Origin: an uncultured Coprococcus sp.
GTDB taxonomy: Bacteria > Bacillota > Clostridia > Lachnospirales > Lachnospiraceae
Direction: 5' to 3'
DNA: 22,856 nucleotides
NCBI GenBank assembly: GCA_900548215.1
Contig: URJI01000044.1
Coordinates: 1 to 22,856 of the forward strand
Position numbers and translations under genes: made by a program. Shown here one piece after another: positions 1-8,800 of the stretch. Below the pieces are notes generated by a model. The model saw only the letters and a program-made list of their open reading frames with translations, had not been told where the DNA came from and made no database searches. The first letter of the stretch is position 1, and each line of letters begins with the position of its first letter.

Positions 1-306
1 GTTCCGGGCTCAGCCATGAAGGATGGCGTGCTGGTGGATGCAAATGGTGAGGTGATAGATCGTGAGAAGATCAAGGTAATAGTATCTATACTTCCAGAGG
101 ATATTGACATGAGTGATGACGAGGAAGCAGGTATACTCTGCGGACATATCATCAATCTTATATACAAGGGAGACCACTACAGTTATGTGGTGAGAACTGA
201 CAATGAGGAGGACTTTATCGTGGATGACGAGGACCTGTGGAACATGGATGACAGAGTCAGCCTGATAATTCCAGAGGATAAGATGAAGTTTTCACTTAAA
301 AGGTAG
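1..306 (+). CDS. potA: Spermidine/putrescine ABC transporter ATP-binding protein, C-terminal part
   Basis: This gene is cut by the left window edge; the reading frame is open from base 1 and stops with TAG at 304-306. The visible ~101 residues are the C-terminal TOBE-like beta domain of a polyamine-importer ATPase. It is acidic, with alternating strands such as GHIINLIYKGDHYSYVV and a final VSLIIPEDKMKFSLKR, and it follows the Walker domain that lies outside the window. PotA dimerises on the cytoplasmic face and powers polyamine import through PotB/PotC. The assignment rests mainly on the directly following potB, potC and potD genes on the same strand, with only 14 bp separating it from the potB start. 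The ATPase motifs themselves cannot be checked here. Confidence 0.85.
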   Translation, partial: VPGSAMKDGVLVDANGEVIDREKIKVIVSILPEDIDMSDDEEAGILCGHIINLIYKGDHYSYVVRTDNEEDFIVDDEDLWNMDDRVSLIIPEDKMKFSLKR

Positions 307-320
307 ATGGAGGGATGAAC

Positions 321-1121
321 ATGAACGGCTTACGTTTTTCAAGAAAACAGCTGGGCATCCCATACGCATTATTTCTCATATGCTTTGTAGTTGCACCACT
401 GTTTGTAATTATTTATTATGCCTTCACCAACGGCGAGGGCAGGTTTACATTTGACAATCTGACGGGATTCTTTACCAGCCCGAACACCATAGGTACTCTG
501 GCATACAGCTTTCTGCTTGCCATAGTGACTACTCTGGTGTGTCTGCTGCTGGCATATCCGATCGCATATATACTTGCGAGAAGTGAGATGAAAAGGAAAT
601 CGGTAATTGTCATGATGTTCGTGCTCCCGATGTGGATCAACTTCACACTGAGGATCACAGCACTCAAGGAGGTACTCACGGTTATAGAGGGCAATCTGGC
701 ATTCCACCCGTTTCTCAATTCGGTTATAGGAATGACATATGATTTTCTGCCATTTATGATACTTCCTATATACACGACCATATTGAAGCTTGACGGCAGC
801 CTTATGGAGGCCGCTGTGGATCTTGGGGCAAATAGCTTCCAGACATTTGTCAAAGTAACACTTCCGCTCACCGTTCCGGGAATCGTCAGCGGAATAGTTA
901 TGGTATTTTTGCCATCTATGACCAACTATGTTGTGCTTGACATGCTTTACAACAGCACATACATCATGGGTAGTCTGATAGGAAGCTACTTCTCAGCATA
1001 CAACTGGAACGGCGGTTCCATGATAGCACTCGTCCTTCTTGTGATAATACTTGTATTCACACTTGCGACAAACAAGTACACGGATGACGACGGGGGAAGC
1101 AGAGGAGGTGCGTTGTTATAA
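321..1121 (+). CDS. potB: Spermidine/putrescine ABC transporter permease PotB
   Basis: This is an inner-membrane permease of the polyamine importer. The protein of about 266 residues has six hydrophobic segments, beginning with IPYALFLICFVVAPLFVII. It carries the EAA loop that contacts the ATPase (EAAVDLGANSFQTFVKVTLP, about residues 160-179), both typical of the PotB/PotH family. I chose the ATG at 321 because GGAGGG at 309-314 lies 6 bp before it; the in-frame ATG at 315 would sit directly on that Shine-Dalgarno sequence. The stop codon overlaps the potC start by one base (TAATG), so translational coupling is likely. PotB should pair with PotC to form the membrane channel. Confidence 0.95.
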   Translation: MNGLRFSRKQLGIPYALFLICFVVAPLFVIIYYAFTNGEGRFTFDNLTGFFTSPNTIGTLAYSFLLAIVTTLVCLLLAYPIAYILARSEMKRKSVIVMMFVLPMWINFTLRITALKEVLTVIEGNLAFHPFLNSVIGMTYDFLPFMILPIYTTILKLDGSLMEAAVDLGANSFQTFVKVTLPLTVPGIVSGIVMVFLPSMTNYVVLDMLYNSTYIMGSLIGSYFSAYNWNGGSMIALVLLVIILVFTLATNKYTDDDGGSRGGALL

Positions 1122-1915
1122 TGAAGAAATGGTCTAAGATTATATTTATATGTATTATGCTTCTTCTCATATATATGCCTATATTGATACTGGCTGTTTA
1201 CAGCTTTACAACATCGGCAAATATCGGAAGCATTCACGGATGGTCGCTTCACAATTATGTGACTTTGTTCACCAAGGACGAGCTGAGGTCAATGATTGTT
1301 GGAACTGTGCTTCTGGCTGCAGGTTCAGCACTGATAGCAACCATACTCGGAACACTCGGTGCAATAGGTGCCTTTTATTCAAAAAAATGGGCTTTGGCAT
1401 CGATAAATGCCATGAATGAGGTGCCTGTTGTAAATGCAGATGTTGTGACAGGTTTCTCTATATGTATACTGCTCATAGTTGCATTTGGCATGAGCAAGGA
1501 AAGCTATGTTCCGCTTGTCATCGGACATGTGGTGCTGTCTGCACCTTTCGTATATCTGTCGGTAGTGCCAAAGCTCAAGCAGATGGACAGCAGTCTGTAT
1601 GAGGCTGCGTTGGATCTTGGAGCTACACCTTTCCAGGGACTCACAAAGGTAGTGATACCTCAGATACTTCCGGGTATTATCTCGGGATTTGCGCTGGCTG
1701 TTACACTGTCACTGGATGATTACTTCATCGCGACATATACCAAGCCTGCGACATTTGACACCATAAGTACTTACGTTGTAAATGCGACAAAGGGTTCACA
1801 GACGGAAGTTAAGACAGCCCTGTGGGCGCTCTCAACAGTCATTTTTGCACTGGTTGTCACAATAGTTGTGGCTATGAATGTGGCCGGAAGAAAGAAGGAG
1901 GTGGAGCGCTTATGA
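1121..1915 (+). CDS. potC: Spermidine/putrescine ABC transporter permease PotC
   Basis: This is the second permease subunit of the polyamine importer, 264 residues, within the usual size range of PotC/PotI. It has an N-terminal signal-anchor helix (IIFICIMLLLIYMPILILAV), further membrane helices, and the EAA motif EAALDLGATPFQGLTKVVIP at about residues 162-181. The start codon overlaps the potB stop. The 3' end encodes a perfect Shine-Dalgarno sequence (AGGAGGTG, 1896-1903) and its TGA overlaps an ATG at 1912. That ATG would be the normal coupled potD start, but a palindromic insert now follows it (see the repeat at 1900-2008). Confidence 0.95.
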   Translation: MKKWSKIIFICIMLLLIYMPILILAVYSFTTSANIGSIHGWSLHNYVTLFTKDELRSMIVGTVLLAAGSALIATILGTLGAIGAFYSKKWALASINAMNEVPVVNADVVTGFSICILLIVAFGMSKESYVPLVIGHVVLSAPFVYLSVVPKLKQMDSSLYEAALDLGATPFQGLTKVVIPQILPGIISGFALAVTLSLDDYFIATYTKPATFDTISTYVVNATKGSQTEVKTALWALSTVIFALVVTIVVAMNVAGRKKEVERL

Positions 1916-2008
1916 ACGAAGTGAATAATTCTAATGCGCTCCACCGATCTGCCCCGCTCGCGAAGCAGAGAGGGGCGATACATTATAGAGAGGGTGGAGC
2001 GCTTATGA
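1900..2008 (+). repeat. 93-bp palindromic insert flanked by 16-bp direct repeats at the potD start
   Basis: The 16-mer GGTGGAGCGCTTATGA occurs at 1900-1915 and again at 1993-2008, exactly 93 bp apart. Between the copies is a nested palindrome. GCGCTCCACC (1936-1945) is complementary to GGTGGAGCGC (1993-2002), and inside it ATC-t-GCCCC (1947-1955) pairs with GGGGCGAT (1972-1979). Removing one repeat plus the spacer restores a simple ATGA overlap between potC and potD, so I infer insertion of a small repetitive element with duplication of the start site. The length is a multiple of three, so the frame is kept. The right arm covers the Shine-Dalgarno of the second start, so the hairpin may control potD translation. 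Confidence 0.75.
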
Positions 2009-3630
2009 GGCATAGATGTTTTGGACGCTTAATTTCCAGAAAGCTGGCGGCGGTAGTCATGGCGGTTTCATTGCTTGCCGGACAGATGCTGCCTGTAATG
2101 GCAGCGGAAGACACGGTAGATGTGGCAGATGACGCTCAGGCAGTTGCAAGTTCAGCAAATGACAGCGCTGCAGATGATGCGGCATCTGGCAAGAACACTG
2201 GTGCGTCTGATACTGGAAAAGAGGTCACTCTCAGGGTGTGCAGCTGGGAAGAGTACATTGACGAGGGTGGCTGGGATGAAGACGAAGCCCTGGAACTGGA
2301 CAATGGAACAACTATATTTGGTGAGAATTCCATGGTGGAGGATTTCGAGAACTGGTATTACGAGAATTATGGTGTGAAGGTGGATGTTCAGTATTCATGC
2401 TTCGGTACCAATGAGGATCTCTATAATATGCTGACTCTCGGCGATGTGTATGATCTTGTATGCCCTTCGGAGTACATGATCATGAAGCTTATGTCTGAGA
2501 ACAAGCTTGAGCCTTTGTCCGATGACTTTTTCGATGAGAGCAATGACAAGAATTATTATATAAATGGTGTGTCGCCATACATCAGAGATACATTTGAAAC
2601 GCACGAGATAAATGGTGAGGCCTGGAGCAAATATGCGGCTGGCTTCATGTTTGGAATTACGGGAATTCTGTACAATCCGGAGAAGATGACTGCTGACGAG
2701 GCGGGAACATGGACAGTCCTCAACAACCCTAAGTTTGCAAAACAGATCACCATAAAAGATAATGTCAGAGATTCCTATTTCGCTGCGGTTGGAGCACTGC
2801 AGAGGGATAAGTTGATGGATCCTGGTTTCAGGGCTCAGGATGATTACTCAGAGCAGCTCAAGGATATCATGAACGATGTCAGCCCTGAGACGATAGCAAA
2901 GTCACAGGATCTGCTTCAGGATATAAAGGACAATGTGTATTCATTTGAGACCGACAGCGGCAAGGCAGACATGATAACCGGCAAGGTCGTTGCAAATTAT
3001 CAGTGGTCAGGAGATGCAGTTTATGCCATGGATCAGGCGGAAGAAGACGGTGTGCAGCTTGACTTTGCGGTTCCTGAAGAGTGTACAAATCTGTACTTTG
3101 ACGGATGGGTTATGCTGAAAAATGGAATAGACGGTGACACTGACAGAAAGCAGGCGGCCGAGGCGTTTATCAACTTCGTGTCAAGACCAGACAATGCAGT
3201 CCGCAACATGTATTACATTGGTTATACCTCAGTCATAGCAGGTGGGGATGACGATACGGTATATTCTTATCTGGATTACACTTATGGTGCAGAGGATGAC
3301 GAGGAGGATGTTATTGATTATCCACTTGGATATTTCTTCATAGGGGACAACTCCGATCCTGACTATGTGCTCAGAGCTCCTGCGGAGCAGGCCGACAGGC
3401 AGCTTGGGGCTCAGTATCCGTCACAGGATGCCATAGATAGAAGTGCAGTCATGGAGTATTTCGATGAGGATGCCACCAAGGACATCAACCAGATGTGGAT
3501 CAACATCAGATGCTACAATATCAAAGATGTGCCGACGTGGGCATGGTTTATTGTGGCAGCGGTGATAGGTGCACTGGCCGGAGTGATCGTATATCACAAG
3601 AGATCTAAGAAGTATTATCTTGGAAAATAG
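2005..3630 (+). CDS. potD: Spermidine/putrescine-binding protein PotD, C-terminally membrane-anchored
   Basis: This is the extracellular polyamine receptor for PotABC, 541 residues from the ATG at 2005. I prefer that ATG because a standard Sec signal peptide follows at once: basic RHRCFGRLISRK, a hydrophobic core, and VMAA at 31-34. The in-frame ATG at 1912 would add 31 residues encoded by the inserted palindrome. An acidic, Ala/Ser-rich linker (about 35-75) precedes the type-1 binding fold, which starts near TLRVCSWEEYI. No lipobox cysteine is present at the signal-peptide end. Instead, residues 511-531 (TWAWFIVAAVIGALAGVIVY) form a membrane helix followed by a basic HKRSKKYYLGK tail, so the receptor is probably tethered by its C-terminus. 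It is longer than the usual ~350-residue PotD. Confidence 0.92.
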   Translation: MRHRCFGRLISRKLAAVVMAVSLLAGQMLPVMAAEDTVDVADDAQAVASSANDSAADDAASGKNTGASDTGKEVTLRVCSWEEYIDEGGWDEDEALELDNGTTIFGENSMVEDFENWYYENYGVKVDVQYSCFGTNEDLYNMLTLGDVYDLVCPSEYMIMKLMSENKLEPLSDDFFDESNDKNYYINGVSPYIRDTFETHEINGEAWSKYAAGFMFGITGILYNPEKMTADEAGTWTVLNNPKFAKQITIKDNVRDSYFAAVGALQRDKLMDPGFRAQDDYSEQLKDIMNDVSPETIAKSQDLLQDIKDNVYSFETDSGKADMITGKVVANYQWSGDAVYAMDQAEEDGVQLDFAVPEECTNLYFDGWVMLKNGIDGDTDRKQAAEAFINFVSRPDNAVRNMYYIGYTSVIAGGDDDTVYSYLDYTYGAEDDEEDVIDYPLGYFFIGDNSDPDYVLRAPAEQADRQLGAQYPSQDAIDRSAVMEYFDEDATKDINQMWINIRCYNIKDVPTWAWFIVAAVIGALAGVIVYHKRSKKYYLGK

Positions 3631-3643
3631 AATAGATAAGTAA

Positions 3644-3690
3644 AATCAAAGCCGCAGGGTTGCTGAAATGCAATCCTGCGGCTGTTGATT
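3644..3690 (+). terminator. Probable bidirectional terminator after potD
   Basis: A strong stem lies 14 bp after the potD stop. AATCAA (3644-3649) pairs with TTGATT (3685-3690), and AGCCGCAGG (3650-3658) pairs with CCTGCGGCT (3675-3683). Only a short T stretch follows on the plus strand. On the minus strand the stem is followed by a T-rich run, so it could also end transcription from the convergent gene at 3845-4486. Confidence 0.75.
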
Positions 3691-3786
3691 TACGCGAGCA
3701 ACGAGCCAAAGTTCGTGCTTGCACAAGACCTTGGCGACTGCCGCGATAACTTGAGAAACTCGCGAAGCGTGTTTCTCATAGTTTCA
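3691..3786 (+). repeat. Noncoding palindromic repeat element
   Basis: This stretch between two convergent genes shows no coding potential and ends in a compact hairpin. TGAGAAAC (3752-3759) pairs with GTTTCTCA (3771-3778), with a T-T mismatch and an inner CGC-GAA-GCG triloop at 3761-3769. The 10-mer CTCGCGAAGC (3759-3768) also occurs at 1957-1966 inside the palindrome before potD, so the two may belong to one dispersed repeat family. Recognition as a repeat family is inference. The rest, to 3844, shows nothing recognisable. Confidence 0.5.
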
Positions 3787-3844
3787 TATGTTTGCTATGT
3801 AAGTTGTTTTAGCAATTAGAATTCCTATAATTGGGGTTGAAAAA

Positions 3845-4486
3845 TTACAGCATTGAGTATCCGTAGCTGTTGACGATTGCTTCGATCTTCTTTCCAGCCT
3901 TGCACATAGGACATTCGCCAACGGAATATGACTCATAGTCGTCGATATCCTTCTTGCTGAACAGTGAGTGAACATCATGTCCTGCGACTGTATCTGTTGC
4001 AGAGAAGATAGCTGATATTCCTGAGATTGTACCTCCGTAATATTCGATACATTCAATACTCTGTTTGATAGTCTTGCCGGTCGTTGCTGATGCAAGGAGA
4101 AGAAGTATATTCTTGTTCTTTATCATAGGCTGAAGGTTATCACGGAATATGAGCTGGCCGGAAGAATGAACTTCAGGTGTCATGATATATATGGTCTGGT
4201 GCTGGTTCATGGACACGATTCCGTTCTCTGTGAGAGCGTTTGCCAGGTAAGCGCCGATGACTTCTGTTCCATCCATGCATACGATGGTGTCGACTATTGT
4301 GGTTGCGACATACTCTGTAGCCATTGACTTGGCAGCTGCCAGAGCCATCTTTCTTCTGCTCTTTAATGTTGTCATATCAATGTATCTGTTGATGTGTGAA
4401 TGGTTGGTCGCAAAATGTCCTTCTACGACTTTGATGTCCAATGCGTTGTTGTAAGATGAAGTGATCTTTGTAGTCATGTTTTCCAT
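3845..4486 (-). CDS. Orotate-phosphoribosyltransferase-like protein with degenerate PRPP motif
   Basis: The 213-residue protein has the layout of a type I phosphoribosyltransferase, closest to PyrE. There is a TIVCMDGTEVIGAYLA segment (about 67-82), a flexible-loop region, and a PRPP-loop equivalent NILLLLASATTGKTI at 126-140. Family members normally have two acidic residues before xxxTG; here those positions are Leu and Ala, while TGKT is kept. Catalysis is therefore doubtful, and a regulatory or altered activity is possible. A CxxC pair (C192, C195) lies near the C-terminus. The ATG at 4486 is chosen because AAAGGAG stands 7 bp before it; a TTG two codons upstream is less likely. It follows the aminotransferase gene by 71 bp on the same strand, so they probably share a transcript. 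Confidence 0.7.
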   Translation of the reverse strand: MENMTTKITSSYNNALDIKVVEGHFATNHSHINRYIDMTTLKSRRKMALAAAKSMATEYVATTIVDTIVCMDGTEVIGAYLANALTENGIVSMNQHQTIYIMTPEVHSSGQLIFRDNLQPMIKNKNILLLLASATTGKTIKQSIECIEYYGGTISGISAIFSATDTVAGHDVHSLFSKKDIDDYESYSVGECPMCKAGKKIEAIVNSYGYSML

Positions 4487-4557
4487 AGTCAATCTCCTTT
4501 AATAATTTTTGTTTATGAAAGTATCGTTTGATATGTCGCTTTATATGTAGTCCAGCA

Positions 4558-5628
4558 TCATACGATCTCAAGTATGGTGTTGACCAGAAGATCATCCTGT
4601 TTTGGATTCATAAAACAGAACCGGATGTATCTGTTGTCGAGCCCTCTTATGTCTGTACAGTTTCTGATATATAACCCTTTTATGAGACAGTGTTCAGCTA
4701 CCTCTCCAGCAGAGACCTTTTTGTTCAGAAGCTTCACTAGTATAAAGTTGGCAGAAGGCCGGTAAAGCTTGATGGATTTGTGTGTTGCAAGGGCTGAGTA
4801 CACAAGATTGCGCTCTGTGTGAATGAGCTCCCTGGACTGCCTGATGTATTCCTCGTCAGTGAACATGGCAATACCGGCGGCTTCGGCTGGTTTGCTTATG
4901 GCGAAAGGAAGTCCTGTTATCTCAAGAGTTTTCTTCAGTACGGGATTAGATGTGATCATATACGCTAATCTGATTCCCGGGACTGAGAAGAACTTGGTGG
5001 TGTTCTTAAGAACAATAACATTCTCGTATTTGGATGTAAGTGGAATGGCAGAATTTTCATCTATATTCTGGACAAAATCCATATATTCCTCATCCACAAC
5101 CATAGTTATATTATTTGCATCGCAGATCTTGGCGATGAATTCCAATGATTCGGTGTCCAGTATCTGTGACGTTGTTCCGTTTGGATTGGATATGAAAACG
5201 ATGTCGGTATCCTCGGACAGTCCTGAAATAAAGTCTGCAACATCCATGTTGAAATCTTCATCTTCCGGTGCTGAATAGTAAGTTATGCTGCAGCCGTTCA
5301 GCGACAAAAGCTTCTCATAGTTCTGTGATCCCGGAGATACAAGGACTGCCTTTTTAGGGGAGGTAAATTCGCACAGAATCTTGACAAATTCATATGAACT
5401 GCTGCCTATAATAATGTTGTCAACATCCGCCCCTGAGTAGGATGAAACAGCTTCTTTTAATTTTTTAAACGTGTGATCTGGATATACTGACAACTGACTC
5501 ATGCTGTCAGTTACTGCTTTTACGACTGATCTGGGAATGCCTAGTGGATTCATGTTGAGATCTGCCCGAACAGTCTCAACCTGGCTGATGAGATTCTCGG
5601 TCGTAAGATTGATAACCCCTTTTTTCAT
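4558..5628 (-). CDS. PLP-dependent class I/II aminotransferase, HisC/CobD-like
   Basis: This is a fold-type I pyridoxal-phosphate enzyme of 356 residues, the usual length for the HisC/CobD group. Visible landmarks are ISNPNGTTS around N148 (the cofactor/substrate loop), D179 and Y182 in VVDEEYMDF, and the Schiff-base lysine K212 in TKFFSVPGIRLAY. The TKFF-PGIRLAY wording is closer to threonine-phosphate decarboxylase (CobD) than to the SKAFGLAGLRxGY of histidinol-phosphate aminotransferases. No cobalamin or histidine genes are nearby, so the substrate is unknown. The start ATG has GAGG 8 bp upstream. The gene is the first of a two-gene minus-strand unit with the phosphoribosyltransferase-like gene and is read divergently from the 5875 gene. 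Confidence 0.85.
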   Translation of the reverse strand: MKKGVINLTTENLISQVETVRADLNMNPLGIPRSVVKAVTDSMSQLSVYPDHTFKKLKEAVSSYSGADVDNIIIGSSSYEFVKILCEFTSPKKAVLVSPGSQNYEKLLSLNGCSITYYSAPEDEDFNMDVADFISGLSEDTDIVFISNPNGTTSQILDTESLEFIAKICDANNITMVVDEEYMDFVQNIDENSAIPLTSKYENVIVLKNTTKFFSVPGIRLAYMITSNPVLKKTLEITGLPFAISKPAEAAGIAMFTDEEYIRQSRELIHTERNLVYSALATHKSIKLYRPSANFILVKLLNKKVSAGEVAEHCLIKGLYIRNCTDIRGLDNRYIRFCFMNPKQDDLLVNTILEIV

Positions 5629-5687
5629 AAAAAAACCTCTTTTTTGATTAAATGCAGTTGTTTTAAGTTATTTTTCTATATATATTG

Positions 5688-5716
5688 TTTAAAAAAGGAC
5701 AATATTTTGTTATAAT
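5688..5716 (+). promoter_or_regulatory. Candidate promoter for the 5875-12469 operon
   Basis: A perfect TATAAT lies at 5711-5716 and is preceded by TG one base upstream (TGTTATAAT, an extended -10). The -35 is weak: TTTAAA at 5688-5693 with a 17-bp spacer, or TTGTTT at 5685-5690 with 20 bp. On the minus strand, TTGACT (complement of 5734-5739) and TATAAC (complement of 5709-5714), 19 bp apart, could drive the divergent aminotransferase. The two promoters would overlap at their -10 elements. Confidence 0.5.
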
Positions 5717-5730
5717 CTAAATATATGTCT

Positions 5731-5753
5731 TTCAGTCAATTATACTGATTGAA
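5731..5753 (+). promoter_or_regulatory. Imperfect palindrome, possible operator
   Basis: TTCAGTCA (5731-5738) is complementary to TGATTGAA (5746-5753), allowing one G-T pair, around an AT-rich centre. It lies about 15 bp downstream of the candidate -10 and overlaps the candidate -35 of the divergent gene. A regulator bound here could act on both directions. No regulator gene is visible nearby. Confidence 0.35.
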
Positions 5754-5800
5754 GGCAGAAATTACAACTGTTATGAGTGAAAATTGACAAAAACAACACA

Positions 5801-5837
5801 GTCACAGACAGTGGCTGTGATTTGGTGGCGGTCACAG
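5801..5837 (+). promoter_or_regulatory. Mutually exclusive hairpins in the 5' leader
   Basis: TCACAG occurs at 5802-5807 and 5832-5837, and the complementary CTGTGA at 5815-5820. The central segment can pair with either copy but not both, giving two alternative short hairpins upstream of the ribosome binding site (AGGAG, 5862-5866). Stems are only six base pairs, so a regulatory role is speculative. Confidence 0.3.
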
Positions 5838-5874
5838 AGGAAAGACCGATACAGCAGATACAGGAGACCATAGG

Positions 5875-8800
5875 ATGAAGGGAATAGTTGAACAGTACGC
5901 ACGTGGTGAGTTTAAGGTTGACAGACCATTAGTTGCCATATCAGTCAGCAAGATAGAATTGAATATAGAGGCAGGAACAGTGTATGATGGCGAATTTACA
6001 GTAAACTCGTCAAACGCCTGTCCGGTTAAGCTGATGGTATATGACAGCCGCTATATACTGGATTTCAAGAGTCATACCTTTGTCGGAAAAACGAATAAAG
6101 TAAGTTACTCATTTGATGCACGCGGGCTTGAACAGGGAAAGTCGTTCAAGGGCCATATCAATATAATCACAGACGGTGGGGAGTTTCTTATCCCATACCA
6201 TATATCTATAGTGGCACCGTATATTCAGGTTGAAGACAGAAAATTGGAAGATTTGTTTCAGTTCGCTTCATATGCTGAGGAGAACTGGGATGATGCTATA
6301 CGAATATTTGGCAGCGAGGATTTCGTGCGCACATTTATAGGACGGGATGAGACACTGCAGAGAGTGTATGATACCCTGGGTCTGTCACTGTCCATAGGAC
6401 AGGCTATGGAAGAGTTTCTTGTGTATACCCACAAGAAAAGATCTCTTACATTGTCTGTGGCACAGAATGATCTTCTGGTTGAGATGCCGTCTGAGCTGGT
6501 CCGTGCTTCGGTAACCATAACAAAAAATACATGGGGATATACCAACACGAAGATAGCGTCTGACTGTGATTTCCTTATACCAGAGACAAGTGTGCTCAAA
6601 TGGGACAGCTTCGATGGCAACTCATTTGAACTTACTTTCCTGATTGATCCTCAGAAGATCCATGATGGAGAGTCAGCAGGATATATATATATATGGAATA
6701 CATATCAGAATATGAGGATCAGGGTCAGCATCAGGAAACCTGAGGTAGTCAAGTTGACGCCGAAGAGCAGGCAGAACAGGTTTACTGTGAAGCGGGCCGA
6801 GGAGGCACTTGTAAGGACATATATTGATTTCCGAACAGACAAGATAGATCTGAACAAATATATAACGGAGACCAGAGCTGCACTTAACACATTGATAAAA
6901 TACAGACCGGAATATGGCATGTACAGGCTTGGACTGCTGCATATGCAGATACTTGAGGGACATACAGATTTTGTGGAGCAGGAGTTTCTCAGAATAGATG
7001 CGGATGCAAATTTCACAAGTATGGAGGATATTGAGAAGTGCTATCTCAGTTATCTCAAATCTCTTCTGCGCAGAGAGAAATTTCTTATAGATAAGACCGC
7101 AAGGATGGTCAGAGAGAAGTTCGAGACCAGCAAAAAAGACCGTTTGTTTTATTTCTGGATTCTTCTCTTTGTCGATGTGAATTATACAGAGGACAAATGG
7201 GTTCTATATGAAGATATACAGAAGCTTTTCAATGAGGGCGTGAACAGTCCGGTCATATATTTTGAGATATGTGACATGTTCAATAAGCAGCCTCTTATGA
7301 TGAAGAAGATAGCTCCGCTGGAGATCGCAGCGCTCCGCTGGGGCATGAGGAATGAGTTCGTGTCGGAGGATGTGATCGTGGAGTTTGTCAAGACAGCTTC
7401 CAGACAGAGGGCTTTCGATGAACATGCTTTCCGCATGCTGGAGCAGATATATGACAGACGCCATGACAAGACCACTCTGGATGCGATATGCGGTATTCTG
7501 ATAAAGAATAAAATGTATGATCCGGAATATCACGTATACTACAGTGATGCCTCAGAGAAGGATCTCAAATACGTGGGACTTAATGAGTGTTTTATAAGGA
7601 GCATGGACAAGAGACATTATGATGTGATACCTGAGGCTATTCTCAGATATTTCAGTTACAAGAATGTGCTCACGGATGATGAGCTTGCGTATATATATGC
7701 AAATGTGATCATGAACAAAGACAGCCAGAAGTCTGTGTATATTGATTTTATGCCTGCCATAGAGAGATTTATGGAGAAGATGATCCTACAGGGGCGTGTG
7801 AATGACGATCTTACGGTTATATATGACGAATTCCTTGATCCGGAGACTGTCAAACCGGAGTTTGCGGGCAAGCTGATAAATATTATTTTCAAGAGAAAAT
7901 TTGTGTGCGACAACGAGAATATAACGCATATACTTGTGACTCACAGTGAGCTGGGCGGTGAAGTGAAAGTTCCGGTTGAGAACGGGGAGGCGTATGTGGA
8001 GATCCTTTCTCCTTCGGCTATAATCACCATGTTGGACGACAACGGTGGAAGATACGTGAGCACTGTTCCATACAGATTGGAACGTATAGTTGATGAGAGA
8101 AGTTATCTGGAGGTGTGCCATGAGTACAGTCCGAGAGACTACAGATATCTGCTTTTCCTGTACAATGATATAGATATATTTACACACAGGGATGCAAAGG
8201 AGATCAATCTTGCCAGAGATATAGTTATGTGTCCTGAGGTCAGCTACAAGGTCCGTCAGGAGGCACTCACCCACATGGTGGAGTATTATCATGAGAACTT
8301 TGACGCTGATATACTTGGCAGGTATCTTTCAAAGATAGATCTGGATTATGTAGATCCTTCATATGCATCCAGGATAAACACATACTATATCGTGCTTGAT
8401 ATGTATGATAGGGCATTTGAGGGAATGCGCAGATTTGGTTATGTTGATGTGGATATAGACGAGCTCATCAAGATAGCTGAATTTGGAATAGACGACAAGA
8501 GGTATGACGAGAGTAGACTTCTCATATCCATATGTGTATATATATACAGAAGGGGATATGCTGGACAGAAGATACTCTCATATCTCATAAACAATTACAA
8601 TGGTTCGCTCGATGAGATGGCAAATCTCTTCAAATCAGTGAATTCAAATTATAGAAATATCGACATGTTGTCTGAGAACATACTTGCCCAGATGATGTTT
8701 GCAGACGGTTACATAGAGTCGATCTACGATATATTTGAAGTGTACTATCGCGGAAGAAGCCGGGGAATGGTTGTAAAAGCTTTTCTCAGATACTGTGCAC

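Noticed and set aside
1822..2004. Longer N-terminus for potD starting at 1822 or 1912
   Set aside because: It overlaps potC in another frame, and its residues come from the palindromic insert; a clean signal peptide starts at 2005.
5784..5812. TTGACA at 5784-5789 as a second -35 before the 5875 gene
   Set aside because: No acceptable -10 element lies 16-18 bp downstream.
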